DNA from: Phycisphaerae bacterium
GTDB taxonomy: Bacteria > Planctomycetota > Phycisphaerae > JAAYCJ01
Length of the DNA stretch: 33,413 nucleotides
NCBI GenBank assembly: GCA_012729815.1
Contig: JAAYCJ010000281.1
Span: 1-33,413, forward strand
Direction of reading: 5' to 3'
Made by a program: the position numbers and the translations under genes. This document shows, piece after piece, positions 14,937-22,819 of this stretch (the first letter of the stretch is position 1; the number at the start of each line of letters is the position of its first letter). The notes beneath the pieces were generated by a model. The model had not been told where the DNA came from. It searched no databases and saw only the letters and a program-made list of their open reading frames with translations.

Positions 14937-15374
14937 TTACATCAACTCCGGATGCTCTTGACGAATCCACTCCTCAACCCGCTGCCGAACGGTTTGAGCG
15001 GCCTCAACTATCTCCGCGACCTCAACGTCGGATACCCCACCAGCCCTTTCATATTCCGTCATGTTCCGCTTCTTTCGAAAGGCATCCAACTGCCGAACTG
15101 TCGTGGCCGAGAGCCCGACGGTAAGGCCAAGAGACTGCAGAATGCGGTAATGATGGGAATCCCGACCCGCCCGGTAGCCTGCGGCGGCGAGAGCGGCGGT
15201 CGCTGATTGCAGCACAGCATTGTAGGCGATGCTAAACCGCCAATCCGGGCTCAGGCCCTCGGACTGGCAATCACTCATATCCCGGTCGGCGATCGCCAGC
15301 AGGTCGGCGATTTCCTGACTGCTGCTCCGATGCGGGATGACCCATCCGTTAGTCGCCCAGTCGGTCAAGTTCAT
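14937..15374 (-). CDS. HEPN-domain protein, partner of an MNT nucleotidyltransferase
   Basis: A 145-residue all-helical protein. The central helix S-I-A-Y-N-A-V-L-Q-S-A-T-A-A-L-A-A-A-G-Y and the late F-R-K-K-R-N-M-T-E-Y motif are typical of HEPN proteins encoded next to MNT nucleotidyltransferases. In RNase-active HEPN toxins the motif is R-x4-6-H; here R103-N-x3-Y108 has Tyr at the His position, so canonical RNase activity is doubtful. The ATG at 15374 has GGAGG seven bases upstream; a TTG at 15386 is a less likely start. The gene overlaps the nucleotidyltransferase stop by 26 bases, which implies translational coupling and fixed stoichiometry. Probable role: the toxin-like or effector half of a two-gene module. 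Confidence 0.75.
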   Translation of the reverse strand: MNLTDWATNGWVIPHRSSSQEIADLLAIADRDMSDCQSEGLSPDWRFSIAYNAVLQSATAALAAAGYRAGRDSHHYRILQSLGLTVGLSATTVRQLDAFRKKRNMTEYERAGGVSDVEVAEIVEAAQTVRQRVEEWIRQEHPELM

Positions 15375-15933
15375 CCTCGCCTCCAATCAGAAACACCTTG
15401 GGCGCCTTCATTACCGCAGTAACGAAATGATGCTCTGACGCAAGCTTACTGCGAAATTCCACTCGCGAGTATACGGTCGGGTTGACCTCTCGTCCGATGA
15501 GCTCTTGTGCTTCGCCCATTGCGGAGACCACTTCCGCAAAACCAGCCTTCCCGATCACCATCACGTCTATGTCACTTTCCGGGCCGGCTTGACCGTTGGC
15601 TTGGCTGCCATAGACAAACGCCACGTCGATCCGGTCCGCCAACGGTGACAGCGCTTCGGCCAGACGGTCCGCGAGGCCAGCCGTCTTGCGGATCAAGCTC
15701 GAAAGCTCAGGAAAGGCCGGGCACCGACGATTGGCTTGGTAGTACGTGCGGTTCCCGTCGCGGGTCTCCAACAGAATGCCACACTCCGCCAGCCCCTTGA
15801 GTTCCCGCCGGACCGTGCCGACCGCTCCGCCGGTTCTTCGCACCACGTCGCGAAGATGCCATCGCCTCTCCGGCGCCATCAGCAACAGGGCCAGCACATT
15901 CTTGCGCACCTGCGGAAACAGCCAGTCAATCAT
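15349..15933 (-). CDS. Winged-helix / MNT nucleotidyltransferase fusion protein
   Basis: A 194-residue protein. Residues about 8-68 form a winged helix (W-H-L-R-D-V-V-R-R-T-G, then V-x-R-E-L-K-G-L-A-E-C-G-I-L and a wing ending T-Y-Y-Q-A-N). Residues about 95-185 are a minimal nucleotidyltransferase with the G109-S110 and D121-x-D123 metal and nucleotide motif. MNT proteins of type VII modules neutralise the HEPN partner by adding AMP. The fused DNA-binding domain and the palindrome directly upstream suggest self-repression. The ATG at 15933 is preferred (AGAAAG upstream); an in-frame ATG at 15954 touches the operator and has no ribosome site. Confidence 0.8.
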   Translation of the reverse strand: MIDWLFPQVRKNVLALLLMAPERRWHLRDVVRRTGGAVGTVRRELKGLAECGILLETRDGNRTYYQANRRCPAFPELSSLIRKTAGLADRLAEALSPLADRIDVAFVYGSQANGQAGPESDIDVMVIGKAGFAEVVSAMGEAQELIGREVNPTVYSRVEFRSKLASEHHFVTAVMKAPKVFLIGGEDELDRLGD

Positions 15934-15957
15934 GGGCTTTCTAACTGTTCTCATATT

Positions 15958-15988
15958 GCGCACAATTGTGCGCTTATTGCGCACAATT
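15958..15988 (-). promoter_or_regulatory. Operator: 16-bp perfect palindrome plus second half-site
   Basis: GCGCACAATTGTGCGC at 15958-15973 is a perfect palindrome. Its left part with flank, ATTGCGCACAATT (15955-15967), recurs exactly at 15976-15988, 21 bases on, which is two helical turns. The site overlaps the promoter of the wHTH-nucleotidyltransferase gene. Confidence 0.7.
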
Positions 15989-15993
15989 ATCAA
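15965..15993 (-). promoter_or_regulatory. Promoter of the wHTH-MNT/HEPN operon
   Basis: TTGATA (15993-15988), 17 bases, then CACAAT (15970-15965) on the minus strand. The -10 box lies inside the palindrome and the spacer holds the second half-site, so a bound repressor would block polymerase. Confidence 0.55.
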
Positions 15994-16050
15994 GCCCTTC
16001 TTTGGCTGATATGGATGGGAACTAGCCAGCGGAACTGCTGGTGAAAGAGT

Positions 16051-16065
16051 CCGCCGGGTTGGCGG
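16051..16065 (-). terminator. Hairpin after the oxidoreductase gene
   Basis: CCGCC and GGCGG pair across a five-base loop, followed on the minus strand by ACTCTTTC, about 40 bases after the oxidoreductase stop. A second 5-bp hairpin lies at 16026-16041. The T-run is poor. Confidence 0.3.
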
Positions 16066-16096
16066 CCTCTCCATGCACGGGCGACCGACGAAGCCT

Positions 16097-17302
16097 TCAC
16101 GCTCCGGGGATCTTCCAGAACTTATCCAACGGGTCCTGGTAGTCGGTGATCCTACCGGCCAGCACGTCGTCGTAGCGCACGATCTCGCCGCGCGTCGCCG
16201 ATTCGTAGCAGGCGATCGACATGGCCTTGGAACGCAGGCCCGCCTCGCCGTCCATTTCGGGCGACCCGCCGGTGGCCACCGCGCGAACGAAGTCGGCCAC
16301 CTCGATGGCAAAGCCGTCGGTCGAACCGAACGGGAACAGGTGCTCCCGCTCGGACTGGCTCAGCGACGCGAGGTACTGCTCTTCGATCTGTTCCGATGTG
16401 ACGGTCCCATCCTCGGTGACCGCCTCGCCCCCGCCCTGGAACGGGTGCATCACGAACCCCTTGTCCGTCATGATGCCGCGGCTGCCGTAGTACCGCCCGT
16501 GGCGGCGATCCTCGCACGGGCAGACCCGCGACGAGGTCCACGTGAACCGCACGCCGTTCTTGAAGTTGATCACCACGTGCCATTCGTCCTCGACGTCGAG
16601 CGTCGCCCGACCGAGCACCGGCGCGTCGTCCACTGTGATCGCGCTGAGCGTGCTCATCCGGCAGTACACCGTCTCCGGCTCGCCGAACATGTGGACCAGC
16701 ATATCGGAGGTGTGGGCACCGCTGTCCATAATCATCCCGCCGCCGGTCAGCGCCTTGATCGCCCGCCATTTCCACAGCGGCTCAGCCGGGTTCAGCGGCG
16801 AGTGGTTCAGATGCACGATGTCCACCGCCCGCACCTCGCCCACCAGCTTCTTCTGCGTCAGCGCCCACGCGCACGCCCGTGAGGTCCGGTACCGGCGGAT
16901 GTTCTCGCCCGTCGCCAGCACTTTGCCCGCCCGCTTGGCCGCCGCGATGATCGCCCGGCTCGCCCGGATGGTCAAACCCAGCGGCTTTTCCACCATCACG
17001 TGCAAGCCGCCTTCGAGGCACTCGATCGCTACATTGTGATGGAAGCAGTGCGGCAAGCACAGGTCCGCCGCCTCCGCCAACCCGCGCGACACCAACTCCT
17101 TGACGCTCGCGCACACCGCCGGAGCGTTCTTCTGGAATTGACCGATCTCGCCCGCCGCCCGCTCGGCGTTGGCCGCCACCGGATCGACGCACGCCGTCAC
17201 CTCGAACCAGTCGCATCCGCGCTCGTGCAGATCGCGCATGCCGCGAATGTGATTCCGCGAAATGTTCCCGCAGCCGACCAGGGCCAGTCTCACTTTAGCC
17301 AT
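16097..17302 (-). CDS. Gfo/Idh/MocA-family oxidoreductase
   Basis: A 401-residue NAD(P)-dependent dehydrogenase. The N-terminal Rossmann fold starts V-G-C-G-N-I-S-R-N-H; the family E-K-P-L-G motif occurs near residue 106, and the C-terminal domain has the substrate-pocket stretch G-G-G-M-I-M-D-S-G-A-H-T-S-D with its catalytic His. Such enzymes oxidise or epimerise sugars, inositols or their derivatives. Start ATG 17302 has AAGGAG ten bases upstream and overlaps the end of the isomerase gene by eight bases. That pairing (TIM-barrel isomerase plus Gfo/Idh) is common in sugar-derivative catabolism, and the two probably act in sequence on one substrate, which cannot be named from sequence alone. 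Confidence 0.9.
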   Translation of the reverse strand: MAKVRLALVGCGNISRNHIRGMRDLHERGCDWFEVTACVDPVAANAERAAGEIGQFQKNAPAVCASVKELVSRGLAEAADLCLPHCFHHNVAIECLEGGLHVMVEKPLGLTIRASRAIIAAAKRAGKVLATGENIRRYRTSRACAWALTQKKLVGEVRAVDIVHLNHSPLNPAEPLWKWRAIKALTGGGMIMDSGAHTSDMLVHMFGEPETVYCRMSTLSAITVDDAPVLGRATLDVEDEWHVVINFKNGVRFTWTSSRVCPCEDRRHGRYYGSRGIMTDKGFVMHPFQGGGEAVTEDGTVTSEQIEEQYLASLSQSEREHLFPFGSTDGFAIEVADFVRAVATGGSPEMDGEAGLRSKAMSIACYESATRGEIVRYDDVLAGRITDYQDPLDKFWKIPGA

Positions 17303-18044
17303 GACGAACTCGCTCCTTCTGCACCGCCTCGACGCACTTTGACAGCGCCGGGACCGGATTGTTCACGTCGCCTTCGTACTCCAGAATTTCCTCGCCGGTG
17401 AACCCTTTGGCCGCCAGCGTCTGGTACAGCTTGGGCAGATCGAGGTTGCCCGTCCCGACCACCACGTCCTCCGGCTTGCCCGCACGGTCGAACACGAAGT
17501 CCTTCAGGTGCAGCCCGTAGAGCCGGTCGGCGAACCGCTCAGCCACCGCCACCGGGTCCTCGTGCGAGTCCAGCATCCACGCCGTATCCAGCATCAGCCC
17601 GATCCGCGGGCTGGTCTGCTTGAACACCGCCGACAGCATCTGGCTCGAGCCCAGCCAATGCCGCCCGCCGTGGTTGTGGATGGCCAAATTCACGTCGTAC
17701 TTGTCCGCCAGCCGCTCCGCCGTCCGATACGCCTGCGGCGCCGCCGCGACGTCGAAATCCACGCCCATCAGCTTGATCCCCGCCGCCTGGCAGAAGCGGA
17801 AGTACTTCTCCTCGACCTCCGGCCGATCGGCGAACCGCTGCACTCCAATGCTCACGATCGCCACCCCCGCCTTCTTGTACGTCGCGATCGCCTTCGCGTG
17901 CGTGCTCTCGTCGTCGAAGTTCACGTGCACGCCGCACACCTCGATCGCGTCCAAGCCGATCGCCTTGACCTTCTGGGCCACCTCGGCGTTGTCCTTGAAC
18001 CCGCGAAAACAATAGCTCTGGATTGCCAGTTTCTTGCCGCTCAT
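17295..18044 (-). CDS. Sugar phosphate isomerase/epimerase-like TIM-barrel protein
   Basis: A 249-residue xylose-isomerase-like (AP endonuclease family 2) protein. Conserved elements are Q-S-Y-C-F-R-G near the start, G-L-D-A-I-E-V-C-G, the L-A-I-H-N-H-G-G motif, M-L-D-T-A-W and H-L-K-D-F, which supply metal ligands of the barrel, and a late E-Y-E-G-D. The ATG at 18044 has a textbook AGGAGG seven bases upstream; open frame further upstream is not translated. It overlaps the following Gfo/Idh gene by eight bases. The upstream gap to the AraC gene carries a dispersed repeat (18178-18202), so this pair may have its own promoter. Confidence 0.88.
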   Translation of the reverse strand: MSGKKLAIQSYCFRGFKDNAEVAQKVKAIGLDAIEVCGVHVNFDDESTHAKAIATYKKAGVAIVSIGVQRFADRPEVEEKYFRFCQAAGIKLMGVDFDVAAAPQAYRTAERLADKYDVNLAIHNHGGRHWLGSSQMLSAVFKQTSPRIGLMLDTAWMLDSHEDPVAVAERFADRLYGLHLKDFVFDRAGKPEDVVVGTGNLDLPKLYQTLAAKGFTGEEILEYEGDVNNPVPALSKCVEAVQKERVRHG

Positions 18045-18177
18045 GGGAAACCTCCTGTTCCGGCTGCGCATCAGAAAGCCGTCGATCCCGCCAGCATACC
18101 TCCGGCCACCGCGCACCGGCCATGACCAAAACCGCAAAAACAATGTCAGATTCTGCAGCCGGAGTCCTCCGCTCTTG

Positions 18178-18202
18178 TCCGCGTGGTCCGCGTGCTCCGT
18201 GC
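18178..18202. repeat. 25-base dispersed repeat, copy 1
   Basis: This 25-base segment, starting TCCGCGTGGTCC, is identical over its full length to the reverse complement of 32906-32930. Similarity fades within a few bases on either side. Both copies lie between genes. Confidence 0.75.
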
Positions 18203-18211
18203 AATCCCCCT

Positions 18212-19069
18212 TCAGACCTCCGACGGCGACCGGCCGAACATCCGCTTGAACGCCCGCGAAAACTGGTACGGATCGTCAAAGCCCACACAGTACGCCGCCT
18301 CCTTGACCGTCATCTCCGACCCCGCCAGCAGCACCCGCGCCCGCTCCAGCCGCGCCCGCAGAAACAGCCGCGCCGGCGAATCGTCCAAGATCGCCCGGCA
18401 CTTGTGCGACAGCGAACTCTCCGAAATGTGCAGCGCCGCCGCCATCTCGGCCACGCTCAACGGCTTGCTCACGTTCATCCGGCAAAGCCGCGAAAACTGC
18501 CGGGCAAAACCGGATTCGCTGGAGAGGTCCAGAAACCGCTGGTTGATCGACTCCGGCGGAAACGCCCGCACGAGATTCCAGAAGAACTGCTCCAGCAAAG
18601 CGTCCTGAACGTACGAAGCTACCGCGTCCGCCTTTCGCCCCTCGCGCTGGATCGCCCGGATCAGCGGCCAGAAGGTCCGCCGCTCGGCCCGGAACCGCTG
18701 CCCCGACGGACCCACCGACTCAGCCAGAAGGCCCGGCGGCTCCTCGCCGTACCACCGCGTGTCGAAATGGAACGCCAGACCGAAGTACCGCAGCGGCGGC
18801 TCGCAGTAGTCCTGATGCAGGTCGCCCGGCCGAATCACCAGCACGTCGTTGCGACCCAGCACCAGCCGCTCTTCGTTCAGCCGGCACCGATACACCCCCT
18901 GATCGACCAGGATGATCTCGTACTGCTGGTGCCGATGGGCTGGATACTCGTACGCCGCTTGGACCTCGATGATGCCCATCCCGTCGAACACCGGCACGAT
19001 GCGCACCACCGGCTCAGCGGACGACGCCCGCGAGACACTTTCCACAGAAAGCCCGGGCCGCGTAACCAT
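18212..19069 (-). CDS. AraC-family transcriptional regulator
   Basis: A 285-residue regulator. The N-terminal half is a cupin sensor domain (E-Y-P-A-H-R-H-Q-Q-Y-E-I, then R-P-G-D-L-H-Q-D-Y). The C-terminal about 100 residues carry two helix-turn-helix motifs: V-A-E-M-A-A-A-L-H-I-S-E-S-S-L and V-K-E-A-A-Y-C-V-G-F-D-D-P-Y-Q-F-S-R-A-F-K. Sugar-responsive control of the neighbouring isomerase and oxidoreductase genes is the simplest reading, since they follow on the same strand after 167 bases. It starts ten bases after mtnA ends; the ribosome site is poor (AAGCGG). Confidence 0.9.
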   Translation of the reverse strand: MVTRPGLSVESVSRASSAEPVVRIVPVFDGMGIIEVQAAYEYPAHRHQQYEIILVDQGVYRCRLNEERLVLGRNDVLVIRPGDLHQDYCEPPLRYFGLAFHFDTRWYGEEPPGLLAESVGPSGQRFRAERRTFWPLIRAIQREGRKADAVASYVQDALLEQFFWNLVRAFPPESINQRFLDLSSESGFARQFSRLCRMNVSKPLSVAEMAAALHISESSLSHKCRAILDDSPARLFLRARLERARVLLAGSEMTVKEAAYCVGFDDPYQFSRAFKRMFGRSPSEV

Positions 19070-19079
19070 GCCACCGCTT

Positions 19080-20150
19080 CTATTTCGATCCTGCGAAGAA
19101 TTGCGCGATCTTCTGCGCCGTCGGCTGCTCGATCACGCCGCGGTCGGTGATGATCGCACTGACCAGCTCAGCCGGCGTCACGTCGAACGCCGGGTTCCAC
19201 ACCTTCGCGTCGCTCACCGTGATACAGCGATCGCCCATACGGCGGACCTCATCGGCGTTGCGCTCCTCGATCGGAATGTCCCTGCCGCCGGCCAGGCTCA
19301 GGTCGAACGTGCTGACCGGCGCCGCCACGTAGAACGGAATCCCGTGCTGCCGGGCCAGCACCGCCAGGCTGTACGTGCCGATCTTGTTGGCCACGTCGCC
19401 GTTCGCCGCGATCCGGTCGGCCCCGGTGATCACCACGTTGACCTTGCCCAACTGCATCGCGTAGCCGGCCATATCGTCGCAGATCAGCGTCGCGTCCACG
19501 CCCGCCTGCGCCAACTCCCAATACGTCAGGCGCGAGCCCTGCAGCACCGGCCGCGTCTCGTCGACCAGCACCGAAAACCGCCGGCCCTGCGCCCACGCCT
19601 CAAAGATCACCGCCAGCGCCGTCCCGTAAAACGCGGTGGCCAGCGATCCGGCGTTGCAGTGCGTCAGCACGCCGGACCGGTCGCGGATGTACGCCGCCCC
19701 GTGCCGACCGATCGACCGACACATGGCCCGGTCCTCTTCGTCAATCCCCTTCGCCTCCGCCAGCAGCCCGTCCAGAAACGCCTCGCGACCGCCGGCCGTC
19801 TTCGCCAGTTCCCGACCCTTCGACGCCATCCGATCCAGCGCCCAGAACAGGTTCACCGCCGTCGGCCGCGATCGCTTCAGATAGGCCACGCCCTCCTCAA
19901 GTTTGGCCACCGCCTCGCGCAGGTCATTGCCGCGCCGCGCCGCGATCACCGCGCCGTATCCCGCTGAGACTCCAATCGCCGGAGCTCCGCGAACCGCCAG
20001 CGTCGCAATCGCCTCGTACACCTGCTCGACCGTCTCGCACGCCAGGTACACGACCTCGCCCGGCAGCAACCGCTGATCGATCAACTCAAGCCGACCGTCC
20101 ACTCCGCCCGCCCATCGCAGCGTCTCCGGCAACGCAATCGTCCGTTCCAC
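19080..20150 (-). CDS. mtnA: Methylthioribose-1-phosphate isomerase
   Basis: A 356-residue enzyme of the eIF2B-alpha/MtnA fold that converts 5-methylthioribose 1-phosphate to the ribulose form in methionine salvage. The N-terminal V-R-G-A-P-A-I-G-V-S-A motif, catalytic C165 in H-C-N-A-G-S-L-A-T and D245 in G-A-D-R-I-A-A-N-G-D-V-A-N-K are all present, as is the terminal N-P-A-F-D-V-T-P. The GTG at 20150 has AGGAG seven bases upstream. No other salvage gene is nearby, so here it may act in a shunt or on a related aldose 1-phosphate. It runs straight into the AraC gene with a 10-base gap. Confidence 0.93.
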   Translation of the reverse strand: MERTIALPETLRWAGGVDGRLELIDQRLLPGEVVYLACETVEQVYEAIATLAVRGAPAIGVSAGYGAVIAARRGNDLREAVAKLEEGVAYLKRSRPTAVNLFWALDRMASKGRELAKTAGGREAFLDGLLAEAKGIDEEDRAMCRSIGRHGAAYIRDRSGVLTHCNAGSLATAFYGTALAVIFEAWAQGRRFSVLVDETRPVLQGSRLTYWELAQAGVDATLICDDMAGYAMQLGKVNVVITGADRIAANGDVANKIGTYSLAVLARQHGIPFYVAAPVSTFDLSLAGGRDIPIEERNADEVRRMGDRCITVSDAKVWNPAFDVTPAELVSAIITDRGVIEQPTAQKIAQFFAGSK

Positions 20151-20467
20151 TCTTTGTCTCCTGACCGACTCGTCGCGGCGAACCGCCGCCGCTCACCGTG
20201 ACCTTCTTATATCATATCCGGCCCGCCCCTTCCCGCCCAATCTCCACTCCTGTAGCCATTCGACATCTATCGACGCGATCCACACTGACGGATGTGCTGG
20301 CGTCAGACGCATTCACGGCACGATGACCCGGAGCATCTGGCATATGGCTCTCGCCTGCATCGCCGATGCGAAGAACCTTCTCAGCGGAAGACGACGTTAG
20401 CGCCGAAGTCGTGGAGACGACATCCGCTATCGCCAGCGCGTCATCCGCTGGTGACCCTCCCTCGGCA
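20151..20467. other. Intergenic stretch without a gene
   Basis: No coding frame with family features. A TATGATATAAG sequence near 20217-20207 on the minus strand is a possible -10 region for mtnA, but no matching -35 box is visible. An inverted repeat of about 46 bases (AGCGGA ... TCCGCT) lies on the minus strand near 20435-20390. Nothing else stands out. Confidence 0.4.
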
Positions 20468-21418
20468 TCAGAACCGATTGAACACCTCGTGGCCCGGCCG
20501 AAGCGAACCGTCCATCAGCACGAACGCCATGAACCCAGCCAAGCCGATCGGCCCGTACTGCGCACGGTGCAGGTCCGCCACGGGCGACTCGTGCAGCGCG
20601 TGGGCGGTAAAACCGATCTTCCGTTTGGCGAGAATGCTCAACTCCGCCGTGAGCACCTCCACCCGCTTGGCGTCCTCCAGCGCGCCCCATCCCGTCTCCG
20701 TCGCCAGCAGCGGCTTGCCGACGCGATTGGCCAACGCCACCGTCTCGTCTACCACCGCCTCAACGTCCGCCGGAGTCGGAGCAAATGAATTCCACGCGTA
20801 GTACGGATGAAACGTGATCACATCGGAAATCGGCTCGATCCGCTCGATCTCCGCTAGTGAGGGAACGTGACCCACGCACAGCGGCGACGCCGCCCCCAGC
20901 GACTTGCAACGCTGGGAAAGCCTCGTCAGCCAATCCAGCACGTGCTTGCGGCTCTCTTCGGCCGGAACGTTGTTGAACGGCTCGTTGCACAGATCCCACA
21001 GCAGAATTCGCTGATCCTCAGCCAGCGATCCCACCACGCGGTCCAGGTACCGACCGTAGATCCCCTCGTCACCGCCGAACGTCCGAATCTGCTCGATCGA
21101 CGTCCCGCCGAAATCCGGATAGCTCCGCCATCCGTTGAACAGCGTCGCGATCGCGCGAAGCCCATACCCCTCGACCACGTCCAGCACCCGCGCGAACCGC
21201 TCGACAAAGCCCTCCGGGTCCTGGATAAACGCGTCGTGCGAAAGCCACAGCCGAAGCGTGTTCATGCCGGGGAAAAACCGTTTGCCTCGGCCGATCTCCC
21301 GCTCGATCGCCGCTAGGTTGAACTTCGCGCCCCACAGCTCCAACCCGTGGCTGGCGTAGCTCGGCTGATAGTTGAACCCGCGAACCCACGAGTAAGATGT
21401 GTCGTTCAGAATATTCAT
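20468..21418 (-). CDS. Glycoside hydrolase, clan GH-A (GH5-like)
   Basis: A 316-residue (beta/alpha)8 retaining glycosidase. The acid/base is E146 in L-W-D-L-C-N-E-P and the nucleophile E241 in L-L-A-T-E-T-G-W-G, the standard pair of GH5 and relatives; R-L-W-L-S-H-D and T-F-H-P-Y-Y are further barrel-strand motifs. There is no signal peptide, so it would act on imported oligosaccharides. Start ATG 21418 has AAGGAG eight bases upstream and overlaps the GH32 stop as ATGA, so the two are translated together. Exact substrate (mannan, glucan, galactan) cannot be called. Confidence 0.8.
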   Translation of the reverse strand: MNILNDTSYSWVRGFNYQPSYASHGLELWGAKFNLAAIEREIGRGKRFFPGMNTLRLWLSHDAFIQDPEGFVERFARVLDVVEGYGLRAIATLFNGWRSYPDFGGTSIEQIRTFGGDEGIYGRYLDRVVGSLAEDQRILLWDLCNEPFNNVPAEESRKHVLDWLTRLSQRCKSLGAASPLCVGHVPSLAEIERIEPISDVITFHPYYAWNSFAPTPADVEAVVDETVALANRVGKPLLATETGWGALEDAKRVEVLTAELSILAKRKIGFTAHALHESPVADLHRAQYGPIGLAGFMAFVLMDGSLRPGHEVFNRF

Positions 21419-22770
21419 GACCGCTTCTCCTTCACCCGATCCCACACCGACCGCAACTCCGACACGCTCAGGTCCGTCACGTGCGCCTGGCCGCCTTCGA
21501 CCCGAAGGCTCGCCGGCCGCATCGCTTCGCCTTCGGTCGCCTCATAGTAACAGCTCATCGAAACCAATCCGCCGTTGCCGAAAATCTCGATGATTGACCG
21601 ATCCACCAGGATGCGCAGGCCGATCCGACCGTCCACGGGCTCCAGCGGGGCCGAACGCCCCGCCGCCGTAAGCCGCCGCTCCTTCGCATCGTACACCACC
21701 GTCTGATTGTGAAGCTCGAAGACGAAACTTCCGTCTGCAGCGTCCGTCTCAAGCTCTATATCAAGCAACTCGCTGGAAACGTCGGCCAATGCATTCTCGT
21801 TCGACCTCAGCGTCAGCGGCCCCAAACGGCGCGTGCCAGTGCGGATATTCTCAATCTCCCGTACCGGCCAACGACAGACGACGACATCCTTGTCAACCCG
21901 CCGAAGCGACAGCTCCACCGGAAACGTCATGAACTGGCTGTACGGCATACCGGGAAGTGGAGCGTCGAACCGCCCGCCGGCGGCCCAGCCGATCTGAACG
22001 CGCCGGCCGTCGGGCACGTCGTTCCACGTCTGCGGAGCATACAGACAGTTGCCCCAGTCGAGCTTGCGCTTCTCGCTTTGCGGCTTGAAGGTCGCACCGT
22101 CGAACTCGCCAACCAGGTACTCGCCGTTGGCCCCGTGCAAGACCCACTGGGTCCTCCCGGCCTCGCCGTCCACCGGCAGCTCAAAGAGGTCCGGACACTC
22201 ATGAAATCCCTCGATCGCGCTCAGCCGCGTCCAGCGCTTCAAATCGGGCGAACTGAAAAAGACAATCGACGCCTTCTGGAACAGCGCCATGATCCATCGC
22301 CCGCTGGGTTGGTGCCGGAAGATCCGCGGGTCGCGGTCCACCTCCGACAGCACCGGGTTGCCCACGTACTTGTGCCACACCCGTCCGCGGTCAACGCTGT
22401 ACGCCAGCGATTGCGACTGCGGCAGACCGTGGTCGTAGCCCTGGCTGGTGTAAACCGCGACCAGGACCGGTTTGGGCCCCGTCTGAAACCCAGCCGTGTT
22501 GTCCCAATCCACCGCCGCCGAGCCCGACCACGCCTCGCCCAGATGGTCCGGAAAGATCGCCACCGGAAGCTCCGTCCAGTGCACCAGGTCCGCACTGACC
22601 GCATGGCCCCAGTGCTTATGAGCCGATGCGCAGCCGAACGGATTGTACTGAAAGAAAAGGTGGTACTCGCCCTCGTAGTACACCAGACCGTTCGGATCGT
22701 TCAGCCAGTTCCGCGCCGCGCTGAAATGAAATTGCGGCCGATGAATCTCATCGTACAATCCGCCGGACAT
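21415..22770 (-). CDS. Glycoside hydrolase family 32 (levanase/invertase type)
   Basis: A 451-residue beta-fructosidase. The five-bladed propeller motifs are clear: nucleophile D25 in W-L-N-D-P-N-G, S-G-S-A-A-V-D, the transition-state stabiliser D147 in R-D-P-R-I-F, and acid/base E191 in H-E-C-P-D-L-F. A C-terminal beta-sandwich follows, ending R-I-L-V-D-R-S-I-I-E-I-F. It releases fructose from sucrose, inulin or levan. The ATG at 22770 has GAGGAG about seven bases upstream and directly precedes the catalytic domain; upstream open frame is not supported. No signal peptide is seen. It is translationally coupled to the GH5-like gene. Confidence 0.94.
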   Translation of the reverse strand: MSGGLYDEIHRPQFHFSAARNWLNDPNGLVYYEGEYHLFFQYNPFGCASAHKHWGHAVSADLVHWTELPVAIFPDHLGEAWSGSAAVDWDNTAGFQTGPKPVLVAVYTSQGYDHGLPQSQSLAYSVDRGRVWHKYVGNPVLSEVDRDPRIFRHQPSGRWIMALFQKASIVFFSSPDLKRWTRLSAIEGFHECPDLFELPVDGEAGRTQWVLHGANGEYLVGEFDGATFKPQSEKRKLDWGNCLYAPQTWNDVPDGRRVQIGWAAGGRFDAPLPGMPYSQFMTFPVELSLRRVDKDVVVCRWPVREIENIRTGTRRLGPLTLRSNENALADVSSELLDIELETDAADGSFVFELHNQTVVYDAKERRLTAAGRSAPLEPVDGRIGLRILVDRSIIEIFGNGGLVSMSCYYEATEGEAMRPASLRVEGGQAHVTDLSVSELRSVWDRVKEKRS

Positions 22771-22819
22771 AACCTGCTCCTCGACCCAAACCTCCGTCAC
22801 GCCCGACAACGCCGCCACG

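Noticed and set aside
15934-16311. N-terminal extension of the wHTH-nucleotidyltransferase frame up to 16311
   Set aside because: The extension crosses the operator, promoter and part of the oxidoreductase gene; its residues look non-coding, while the winged helix begins right after 15933.
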